Assembly (NCBI GenBank): GCA_013360825.1
Contig: JABWAY010000300.1
Span: forward strand, 1-5,116
Direction: 5' to 3'
Source of the DNA: Candidatus Brocadiia bacterium
Lineage (GTDB): Bacteria > Planctomycetota > MHYJ01 > WSZJ01
Length of the DNA stretch: 5,116 nucleotides
Positions 1-5,116 of the stretch are shown here, one piece after another. Below the pieces are notes generated by a model. That model did not search any database, was not told where the DNA came from, and worked only from the letters and a program-made list of their open reading frames with translations. Both the position numbers and the translations under genes were made by a program. Within the stretch, counting starts at the first letter, position 1. Each line of letters begins with the position of its first letter.

Positions 1-72
1 CCCGCCCAGCGGCGGCGCATGCGCGCCGCGGAACGGCGGGCGCTCGCCCGGCTCTTTCCCGGGGATCGCTGA
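1..72 (+). CDS. C-terminal fragment of a plus-strand gene, function unknown
   Basis: Reading frame 1 is open from the window edge to a TGA at 70-72, giving 23 residues that end in ARLFPGDR. Nearly every codon ends in G or C, as expected for coding sequence in this genome, and the frame stops just before the convergent lipoprotein gene. The visible tail is rich in Arg and Ala and looks helical and basic. No family can be named from so little sequence. The gene would converge on the lipoprotein gene, with stop codons 33 bases apart and a hairpin between them. The alternative is chance openness, because GC-rich DNA carries few stops. The codon bias and the tidy stop position favour a real gene. 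Confidence 0.42.
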   Translation, partial: PAQRRRMRAAERRALARLFPGDR

Positions 73-106
73 AGCGGCGGGCGGCCCCCCGCCCGCGCGG
101 ATCCCC
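61..106. terminator. GC-rich hairpin between convergent stop codons, possible bidirectional terminator
   Basis: A perfect 8-bp stem pairs 77-84 (GCGGGCGG) with 89-96 (CCGCCCGC) around a four-base loop. Outside it, GGGGATC at 61-67 is the exact inverted copy of GATCCCC at 100-106, so a longer, bulged structure could enclose both gene ends. It sits between the plus-strand TGA (70-72) and the minus-strand TAG (106-108). No run of T follows on either strand. If it ends transcription, it does so as a non-canonical or Rho-assisted hairpin, or it may mainly protect the 3' ends. Confidence 0.45.
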
Positions 107-585
107 TACTTCGGGTCCTTCGGGACCTCCGGCACCTGGATCGACTCCAGCTGGCGGATCGAGGCGTCCATCGCGTCGCGCTGCGTCTTCAGCTGCTGCA
201 CCAGCGTCACCGTGATCGCCTGGAGCTCCGTCAGCACGCGCATCACTTCTTCCTTGTTCGCCATGTTCACCACGTCGACCTTCTTCTTCACCTCCTCCAG
301 CTGCTTCTCCAGCACCGCGATCTTCTTGTCCGCGTCGTTCAGCGTCGCCAGCTGCGACTGCTTGACCTGCTCCGACACCCAGTTCCGGGTGGCGCCGTTC
401 GACTCGATGTCCACGACGCGCTTCGTCAGGTCCGCGCGCACTTTCTCGGATTTCATCTCGGCGACCGATCCCGCATACTCCTCCCACTGCGTCTTCGACG
501 CCGCGAACTGCTCGTCGATCTTCGACTGGCTGACGCCGCAGCCCGCGACGGCCGCGGCCGCGATGATGCCCAGGTATTGCCTCAT
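106..585 (-). CDS. Small coiled-coil lipoprotein
   Basis: This encodes 159 residues. The N-terminus MRQYLGIIAAAAVAGC is a lipoprotein signal peptide: a short basic start, a hydrophobic core, and a V-A-G-C lipobox with Cys16 as the predicted lipidated residue. The mature protein is charged and strongly helical. Residues about 84-106 and 110-148 carry heptad-like Leu/Val/Ile spacing among Lys and Glu, so a coiled coil is likely. The tail after about residue 150 is Pro- and Lys-rich (VPEVPKDPK). There is no enzyme motif and I do not recognise a family. An Lpp-like or structural envelope role is only a guess. The frame stays open to an upstream ATG at 729, but that start would bury the signal peptide and overlap the kinase gene. 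The ATG at 585 has a strong Shine-Dalgarno sequence. The gene lies 100 bases downstream of the kinase gene, beyond a terminator-like hairpin, so it probably has its own promoter. Confidence 0.87.
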   Translation of the reverse strand: MRQYLGIIAAAAVAGCGVSQSKIDEQFAASKTQWEEYAGSVAEMKSEKVRADLTKRVVDIESNGATRNWVSEQVKQSQLATLNDADKKIAVLEKQLEEVKKKVDVVNMANKEEVMRVLTELQAITVTLVQQLKTQRDAMDASIRQLESIQVPEVPKDPK

Positions 586-589
586 GATC

Positions 590-595
590 CCTCCT
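590..595 (-). promoter_or_regulatory. Shine-Dalgarno sequence of the lipoprotein gene
   Basis: The minus strand reads AGGAGGGATCATG, a full AGGAGG with four bases before the ATG at 585. It decides the start in favour of the signal-peptide Met over the upstream in-frame ATG at 729. It also shows that this organism uses anti-Shine-Dalgarno pairing, which makes the lack of such a site before the kinase gene more notable. Confidence 0.85.
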
Positions 596-659
596 GATGA
601 GTTCGGTGACGGTCTGTGCGGCCGTCTTTGTACCAGCGGGCGCGAAGCGGCGCGAGGGG

Positions 660-679
660 AAAACGGCGGCGGGCCGCCG
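660..679 (-). terminator. Possible short intrinsic terminator after the kinase gene
   Basis: On the minus strand, six bases past the kinase TGA, CGGCGG (679-674) pairs perfectly with CCGCCG (669-664) around a four-base loop. TTTT (663-660) and then CCCC follow at once. The all-GC stem and adjacent T run fit a short Rho-independent terminator. Both the six-pair stem and the four-T tract are minimal, so readthrough into the lipoprotein gene is plausible. Confidence 0.45.
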
Positions 680-685
680 CTGCGG

Positions 686-3229
686 TCAGGGGGGCGACCA
701 CGCGAGGCGCAGTCCCGCCTCGAGCGCATCCGCCCCGATCCCCGGCGTGCGCGTGGTGAGGATCGCCGCCTTCTCGCTCGAGTCGTACCGCCCTCCCCGG
801 AGCGTCTTGACCCCCTTGTAGATCGACTTCGTCGTGTCGTAGTCCGAGGAGGTCCATTCCATGACGTTGCCGGCCATGTCGAAACACCCCGTCGGGCTCA
901 CGTCCCCGGCGAGCGACCCCGGGGCCATCACCCCCGGCGAGTGCCGGGCGACGTTCGCCTTCCCCGCCGCAAACGCATTCCCCCACGGGTAGATCCGCCC
1001 GTCCACGCCGCGCGCCCCGCGCTCCCACTCCCGCTCCGTCGGGATCCGCCAGCCCGCGCCCTTCCACGCGGCATACGCGCTCGCCGCGGACCACGTGATC
1101 CCCTGCATCGCAAGCACCCCGCTTCCCTCCGGCGGCTTCCCGCCGACCCATGACTTCGGCGCCGGAATCTCCGTCCCCGCCGCGCGCGAGGCCTCCAGGA
1201 ACTGCTCCCACTCCGCAACCGTCACCTCGCGCTTCTGCAGGTAGAACCCGTCCGCGTTCGCCTCCTCGTTCTTCTCGCCGTACAGGAACGGCCCGGCGGG
1301 AACCCAGGCCATTCCCGGGGGAACGAGCCTGTTGACCCGCTGGAGCCCCTCCTGCGCCGGGACGTGCGTCGCGCTGAACTCCAGCGCCTTCGCGTACGAC
1401 TGCCTCGCGTCCTCGAGCTGCTTCAGCCCCTCCAGCCGCTGCCCCTCCTGCGCGTGCTTGTCCGCGACCTCGCTCCGCCGCTTGTCCTTCAGCGTCGAGA
1501 CCGCCGTGACCTGGTCCGGCGGGGCGATCTCCACCGCCTCGTCGAGATACCGGATCGCGTCCACCGGGTCCGGGGCCTTCGCCGCCTTGTCGAGGAGCTC
1601 GCGGAAGCGCGTGAACTTGTCCGCCCGCACGCGCAGCTCGGCGAGCCGCGACTCCAGCTCGCCCACCGTCGCCAGCTCCGCCGCCTTCGCCACCTCGATC
1701 GCCTTCTCCACCAGCAGGATCGCATCCTTCGGCTCCCGCGCCGCCGCATCGCGCAGGAACCCCTCCACCTCCGCCTTCGCCTTCGCCCGCTCCTCCGCCT
1801 GCCTCACCTGCCTGCCGATGTCGGCCACCATCGGCGTCGTCGGGTCGGCCTGAACCGCCAGGTCGTGCGCCTTCCGCGCATCCTCCACCCGCCCCTGCTT
1901 GAGCGCCAGCGCCGCGTCCGCCAGGTGCTGCTCCGCCGCCTTCCGCGCCGCCGCCTTCCCGTCCCCGTCCGGCGGCGGGTCCGGCACCTTCACCGTCGAC
2001 GTCCCCGTCCCCGCACTCCCCGTCCCGACCCCGCCTCCCGTCCCCCCGCCACCCCCCGTGTCCGTCCCCCCGCCCCCCCCGGAAAAACGCCCCGCCAGCC
2101 CCTCCACGTGCGCCTGCAGGTTCCCCACGAACCCGCGCGAGACTCCCCCCGCCGGCACAAACCCCAGCGCCGCCACCGCCCCCGCCACCACCACCACGCT
2201 CACCCCCAGCACCACCGGCCGCCGCCCGCGCTCCCGCCGGATCGTCACCCCCGTCGTCTCAATCCGCCCACGCCGCTCCACCTGCGTCTCGCTCCCCATC
2301 GCAATCCGCGGGCGACGGTTGTTCAGAAGCGCCTCCAGGTCCTCGAGCAGCGCCTCCGGCGACTGGTACCGCTCCTCGGGCAGCTTCCCGAGGCATTTCA
2401 GGATCATCGCGTCCATCTCGCGCGGCACCTCCGGGTTGAAGGAGGACGGCGCGGGGGGCTCGTCGTAGATGTGCTTGGAGAGGAGGGAGATGGCGGTCTC
2501 GCCTTCGAAGGGCGTGCGCCCGCACGCGAGCTGGAACATCATCACGCCCAGCGAGTAGATGTCGCTCCGGATGTCCGCCGGCTTCCCCTGCGCCTGCTCG
2601 GGCGAGATGTACTTGGGCGTTCCCATCACGGTCCCGGGAAGGGTCTTTTCGTTGTCTTCCTTCTTCAGTTTCGCCAGCCCGAAGTCCATCACCTTGATCT
2701 TGACGTTGCGGAAGTTCGTGAAGAGCACGCTCGACCCGTGCTTTTTCGTCTCCGCGAACGGCGCCACCTTGGCGTCCGCGGCGGGCGCGCCGGAGGCGAC
2801 CAGGATGTTGGAGGGCTTGATGTCGCGATGGACGATCTTCTCCGGGGACGCCCACGCGGCGCGGAGCGCCTTCGCCACGGCGACCCCGATGGTCACGACC
2901 TCGGCGGGGTCGAACCTGCGCCCCCGCTCCACGAACTTCTGCAGCGTCGCCCCCTCGACGTACTCCATCGCGAACCACTGCATCCCCTCGTGCTCGCCGG
3001 CGCCGTAGACCTGGATGATGTGGTCGTCCGCGATCGCCGCGAGGCACTGCGCCTCGCGCCGGAACCGGTTCACGAAGTCCGCCTCGCGCGTCATCTCCGC
3101 GTTCAGGAATTTCACGGCGACCGGGCGGTTCAGCGACCGCTGCCGCCCCAGGCAGACCTTCCCCCATCCGCCCTTGCCAAGGATGCGGTCGGTGAAGACG
3201 TCGAAGTCGCCGAGGGAGAGCACGGGCAT
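686..3229 (-). CDS. Transmembrane Ser/Thr protein kinase with extracytoplasmic FGE-like domain
   Basis: An 847-residue receptor-like Hanks kinase. Residues about 9-302 are the kinase domain: Gly loop GKGGWGKV (18-25), Lys40 in VAVK, likely alpha-C Glu59, HRDIKPSN (134-141; Asp136 catalytic, Asn141 metal-binding), DFG (182-184), GTPKYISPEQ (203-212) and SDIYSLG (222-228). All key residues are present, so it should be an active RD-type kinase. About 25 extra residues sit between the catalytic loop and DFG. A basic segment (319-337) precedes one membrane helix (338-358), placing the kinase in the cytoplasm. A Gly/Thr linker (384-412) and TPR-like helices (about 426-633) follow. Residues 637-845 form an FGE/sulfatase-modifying-factor fold (REVTVAEWEQF, RIPTEREWE, YPWGN, DMAGNVMEWT, LRGG, GLRLA). 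The catalytic Cys pair of true FGE is absent, so this domain probably binds or senses rather than oxidises. PASTA repeats are missing. The ATG at 3229 follows an in-frame TAG at 3244-3242 with no Shine-Dalgarno sequence. Fold assignment is firm; ligand and substrates are unknown. Confidence 0.95.
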   Translation of the reverse strand: MPVLSLGDFDVFTDRILGKGGWGKVCLGRQRSLNRPVAVKFLNAEMTREADFVNRFRREAQCLAAIADDHIIQVYGAGEHEGMQWFAMEYVEGATLQKFVERGRRFDPAEVVTIGVAVAKALRAAWASPEKIVHRDIKPSNILVASGAPAADAKVAPFAETKKHGSSVLFTNFRNVKIKVMDFGLAKLKKEDNEKTLPGTVMGTPKYISPEQAQGKPADIRSDIYSLGVMMFQLACGRTPFEGETAISLLSKHIYDEPPAPSSFNPEVPREMDAMILKCLGKLPEERYQSPEALLEDLEALLNNRRPRIAMGSETQVERRGRIETTGVTIRRERGRRPVVLGVSVVVVAGAVAALGFVPAGGVSRGFVGNLQAHVEGLAGRFSGGGGGTDTGGGGGTGGGVGTGSAGTGTSTVKVPDPPPDGDGKAAARKAAEQHLADAALALKQGRVEDARKAHDLAVQADPTTPMVADIGRQVRQAEERAKAKAEVEGFLRDAAAREPKDAILLVEKAIEVAKAAELATVGELESRLAELRVRADKFTRFRELLDKAAKAPDPVDAIRYLDEAVEIAPPDQVTAVSTLKDKRRSEVADKHAQEGQRLEGLKQLEDARQSYAKALEFSATHVPAQEGLQRVNRLVPPGMAWVPAGPFLYGEKNEEANADGFYLQKREVTVAEWEQFLEASRAAGTEIPAPKSWVGGKPPEGSGVLAMQGITWSAASAYAAWKGAGWRIPTEREWERGARGVDGRIYPWGNAFAAGKANVARHSPGVMAPGSLAGDVSPTGCFDMAGNVMEWTSSDYDTTKSIYKGVKTLRGGRYDSSEKAAILTTRTPGIGADALEAGLRLAWSPP
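1994..2080 (-). repeat. Gly/Thr low-complexity linker with G-homopolymer runs
   Basis: This stretch encodes residues 384-412 of the kinase-FGE protein, composed almost only of Gly, Thr, Ser, Val and Ala, between the membrane helix and the helical region. The coding strand has G runs of eight (2080-2073) and six (2071-2066, 2057-2052 and 2047-2042) with short spacers. The protein segment should be a flexible extracytoplasmic tether. The DNA is a candidate for G-quadruplex formation and for replication slippage. Confidence 0.85.
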
Positions 3230-3238
3230 GAACCCGGG

Positions 3239-3244
3239 ATTCTA
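3239..3244 (-). promoter_or_regulatory. Candidate -10 box (TAGAAT) of the kinase gene
   Basis: The minus strand reads TAGAAT, matching the sigma-70 -10 consensus TATAAT at five of six positions, with only nine bases (3238-3230) before the ATG at 3229. A transcript starting six to nine bases downstream would have a leader of three bases or fewer. No convincing -35 hexamer lies at the usual distance. The box also contains the in-frame TAG that closes the frame upstream. No Shine-Dalgarno sequence sits at a working distance; the nearest GGGAG is 17 bases away. Confidence 0.4.
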
Positions 3245-3255
3245 ATCTCCCGCTC

Positions 3256-3279
3256 GGCATTCGGCACCTTCCGAGTGCC
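3256..3279. repeat. Imperfect inverted repeat upstream of the kinase gene
   Basis: GGCATTCGG (3256-3264) and CCGAGTGCC (3271-3279) are inverted copies with one substitution in nine positions and a six-base loop. The position is just upstream of the candidate -10 box, where a regulator site would overlap the -35 region. It could be an operator or a weak hairpin. No T run follows it, which argues against a terminator. Confidence 0.35.
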
Positions 3280-3301
3280 CGGCGCCTGCGGAGCGGGGTG
3301 G

Positions 3302-3338
3302 GAAAAAGAGAAAGCGGGGCCGGCGGACCGGCCCCGCT
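3302..3338 (-). terminator. Intrinsic terminator of the VWA gene
   Basis: A perfect 11-bp stem pairs AGCGGGGCCGG (3313-3323) with CCGGCCCCGCT (3328-3338) around a four-base loop. On the minus strand the stem is followed by TTCTCTTTTTCC, the expected T-rich tail. It starts 29 bases past the TAA at 3370-3368. On the plus strand the sequence after the stem is not T-rich, so it works for the VWA gene. It separates the VWA and kinase genes into different transcription units. Confidence 0.88.
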
Positions 3339-3367
3339 GTGATCCAGTTCCTTCCGGGCGGCGCGCC

Positions 3368-5116
3368 TTACTTCGTCTCCGCCAGGCCGCGCGCCGTCTT
3401 CACCAGCTCGACGAATTCCTTCCGCCACCCCTCCGGATCCCGGCCGAGCCCGCCTTTCCCCAGCTCCTCGACCAGCCCCCAGTTCGCCGTCCCCTTGTGG
3501 GGCGAATTCCGGAGCAGCATTCCGAACGCCGCGACGGAGGAGGCGAAGTGAAAGTCCGCGGACGGCTCGACCTCGGCGGCGGCGGGGGTGTACGGGACCT
3601 CGATCTTCTCCGACACGTCGCCGTCGGGCTTCTTGTACCGGAGCTTCACCGTGAACAGCTCCGCAGAGGGGTTCCCCTCGACGACCGGGGGCTTCTGGTA
3701 CTTCAGGGGGTCGACGTCCCCCCCCGGAACCTCCACTCCCGCCGGGATCACCTCGTAGAGCGCCGTCACGGAGTGCCCTGCGCCGATCTCGCCCGCGTCC
3801 TTCGTGTCGTCGTTGAAGTCCTGCGCCTGGAGCATGCGGTTCTCGTACCCGATCAGCCGGTACCCCGCGACATGCGCCGGGTTGAACTCGATCTGGATCT
3901 TCACGTCCTTCGCGATCGTGAGGAGGGTGCCGGTGGCCTGCTCGACGAGCACCTTCTTCGCCTCGCTGAACGAGTCGATGTACGCCGCATTGCCGTTGCC
4001 CTTCTGGGCCAGCGCCTGCATCCGCGCATCCGCGTAGTTTCCGCGGCCGAACCCCAGGACCGAAAGGAACACGCCGCTCGCCCGCTTTTCCTCGATCAGC
4101 CGGGACAGCTCGCCCTCGCTCGAAGCGCCGACGTTGAAATCGCCGTCGGTGCAGAGGAGGACGCGGTTGATCCCGCCTTCCCGCATGTTTTCCTGGGCCA
4201 CGCGGTACGCCTCCTGGATCCCCGCGGCGCCGTTGGTGCTCCCTCCTGCGCCCATCCGGTCGATCGCCTCGAGAATCTCCGCCTTCCGGTCCCCGGGCGT
4301 GGGAGGCAGGAGAAGCCCGGACTGCCCGGCATAGGTGACCAGCGACAGGCTGTCCTGCCGGCGCATCTGCTCGACCAGAAGCCTCAGGCTCCGTTTCACC
4401 AGCGGCAGCTTGTTCTCCTCGCCCATCGAGCCCGAGACGTCCACGAGGAAGACGAGATTGGAGGCCGGCGCGTCGGCGATGCTCACATCGATCGCGCGGA
4501 GACCGATCCGGACCAGGTGGTGTTTCGGCGCCCACGGGGCCTTGTGCGCCTCGACCTGCACGGAAAACGGCGCGCCGTCGCGCGGCGGCTCATAGTCGTA
4601 CCGGAAGTAGTTCACCAGTTCTTCCACGCGGACCGCGTCGGCGGGGGGAACCTGGCCGGAGGCGAGAAAGCGTCTCACGTTGGCGTAGGAGGCGGTGTCG
4701 ACGTCGATCGAGAAGGTCGAGAGCGGCTCCTGGCCGACGCGCAGGAACGGGTTGTCCTGCAGGCTCGCATACTCCTCGGCGCTGTACCCCTCGGGGAGGG
4801 CGTCCTCGCCCCCCACGGGGCCGAGAAAGCCGTTGGCGGGCCTCCCTTCTCTCAACCGGAGCGCGCGGCGTTCCACGAGTCCCAGCGCATCCTTGACCTT
4901 GGCAGGCTGCGGCATCGGGCCCGCCGTCGGATCCCCGTGGGGCACTGGTTCCCCCGTCCGGGGGGCGACGGACGTCAGATGTTTCCGCGGATCCCGGGAA
5001 TCCGGGGAGCCCGAGAGGGCGACGGTCCCGCCCGACGCGTCCGGAGCCGCAGGGTCGCCGAGCAGCGCCATCCGCCCGACGACGCCGAGCAGCAGCGCCG
5101 CGGCGGTCGCCGCGCC
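3368..5116 (-). CDS. YfbK-family von Willebrand factor A domain protein, 5' end cut by window
   Basis: Five hundred eighty-two residues are visible. The frame runs to the window edge, and the 15 codons before the ATG at 5071 encode a hydrophobic stretch (ATAAALLLGVVGRMALLG), so that ATG is probably internal and the true start lies outside. The hydrophobic stretch is likely a membrane anchor or signal segment. Counting that Met as 1: residues about 20-100 form a polar linker; about 101-195 match the vWF_A N-terminal domain (PLSTFSIDVDTASYANVRRF, VEELVNYF); about 205-375 form the VWA domain; about 385-562 match DUF3520 (DFHFASSVAAFGMLLRNS). The MIDAS metal site is complete: DVSGS (Asp211, Ser213, Ser215), Thr279 in GGSTNG and Asp309 in CTDGD. 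Relatives include Escherichia coli YfbK; their molecular role is poorly defined, and metal-dependent protein binding is the safe inference. In some relatives the segment before the anchor is an anti-sigma-like zinc finger, which cannot be checked here. The gene ends with TAA before a strong terminator. Confidence 0.93.
   Translation of the reverse strand, partial: GAATAAALLLGVVGRMALLGDPAAPDASGGTVALSGSPDSRDPRKHLTSVAPRTGEPVPHGDPTAGPMPQPAKVKDALGLVERRALRLREGRPANGFLGPVGGEDALPEGYSAEEYASLQDNPFLRVGQEPLSTFSIDVDTASYANVRRFLASGQVPPADAVRVEELVNYFRYDYEPPRDGAPFSVQVEAHKAPWAPKHHLVRIGLRAIDVSIADAPASNLVFLVDVSGSMGEENKLPLVKRSLRLLVEQMRRQDSLSLVTYAGQSGLLLPPTPGDRKAEILEAIDRMGAGGSTNGAAGIQEAYRVAQENMREGGINRVLLCTDGDFNVGASSEGELSRLIEEKRASGVFLSVLGFGRGNYADARMQALAQKGNGNAAYIDSFSEAKKVLVEQATGTLLTIAKDVKIQIEFNPAHVAGYRLIGYENRMLQAQDFNDDTKDAGEIGAGHSVTALYEVIPAGVEVPGGDVDPLKYQKPPVVEGNPSAELFTVKLRYKKPDGDVSEKIEVPYTPAAAEVEPSADFHFASSVAAFGMLLRNSPHKGTANWGLVEELGKGGLGRDPEGWRKEFVELVKTARGLAETK

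Noticed and set aside
608..626. A leader hairpin or riboswitch ahead of the lipoprotein gene
   Set aside because: The arms are only seven bases, with a C-A mismatch on the transcribed strand, and no known riboswitch core is recognisable.
627..632. TACAAA on the minus strand as a -10 box for the lipoprotein gene
   Set aside because: Only four of six positions match the consensus and no -35 hexamer lies at the usual distance. A promoter in this gap is likely but cannot be placed.
586..729. Extension of the lipoprotein gene to the upstream ATG at 729
   Set aside because: It would place 48 Arg/Pro-rich residues before the signal peptide, overlap the end of the kinase gene, and ignore the strong Shine-Dalgarno sequence before the ATG at 585.
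212..1153. A 313-codon open frame on the plus strand
   Set aside because: It is antisense to the lipoprotein and the FGE-like domain. Its composition follows from the opposite strand and no family motif appears.
686..1321. An active formylglycine-generating enzyme and sulfatase maturation role
   Set aside because: The catalytic cysteines are missing, the domain is tethered to a kinase, and no sulfatase gene is in the window.
2259..4535. A 758-codon open frame on the minus strand spanning the VWA and kinase genes
   Set aside because: It overlaps two clearly recognised genes in another frame, crosses the strong terminator, and has an Arg/Gly/Ala-rich composition typical of shadow frames in GC-rich DNA. 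No domain is visible.
686..5116. A TerY-like VWA, kinase and phosphatase triad
   Set aside because: VWA and kinase genes are adjacent, but the VWA protein is of the exported YfbK type, a strong terminator separates the two genes, and no PP2C-type phosphatase is present.

Overview
This is a gene-dense, very GC-rich bacterial window with strongly G/C-biased third codon positions. Three genes lie on the minus strand, and the tail of a convergent plus-strand gene sits at the left edge. A transmembrane Hanks-type kinase fused to a formylglycine-generating-enzyme (FGE)-like domain, a YfbK-type von Willebrand A (VWA) protein and a small coiled-coil lipoprotein together suggest a large-genome, diderm, signalling-rich bacterium. 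Planctomycetota is the best guess, with Acidobacteriota, Myxococcota or a related uncultured lineage possible. No rRNA or other phylogenetic marker is present, so the assignment is an inference from gene content.

Layout from right to left, in the direction of minus-strand transcription. (1) 5116-3368: a YfbK-family VWA protein, truncated by the window edge. It has an N-terminal vWF_A-type domain, a VWA domain with a complete MIDAS metal site, and a DUF3520-like C-terminal domain. A strong intrinsic terminator follows at 3302-3338. (2) 3229-686: an 847-residue receptor-like Ser/Thr kinase with kinase domain, juxtamembrane segment, one membrane helix, Gly/Thr linker, alpha-helical TPR-like region and FGE-like domain without the catalytic cysteines. 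Its start has no Shine-Dalgarno sequence, but a TAGAAT box lies 9 nt upstream, which suggests a leaderless or nearly leaderless transcript. A smaller terminator-like hairpin follows at 660-679. (3) 585-106: a 159-residue coiled-coil lipoprotein with a strong Shine-Dalgarno sequence. (4) 1-72: the last 23 codons of a plus-strand gene converging on the lipoprotein. A GC-rich hairpin lies between the two stop codons.

Putative terminators after each complete gene suggest separate transcription units of cell-envelope proteins rather than one tight operon. The VWA protein is probably membrane-anchored or exported. The kinase should place its catalytic domain in the cytoplasm and its FGE-like domain outside the membrane, and the lipoprotein should be membrane-attached. 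A shared envelope-sensing role is possible but not shown by the sequence. No mobile element, CRISPR array, tRNA or rRNA was seen, and no stretch over 300 bases lacks a gene. The gaps are 73-105, 586-685 and 3230-3367. I found no convincing new multi-gene system. The most notable features are the architecture of the kinase, the insertion inside its catalytic core, and its probable leaderless start.
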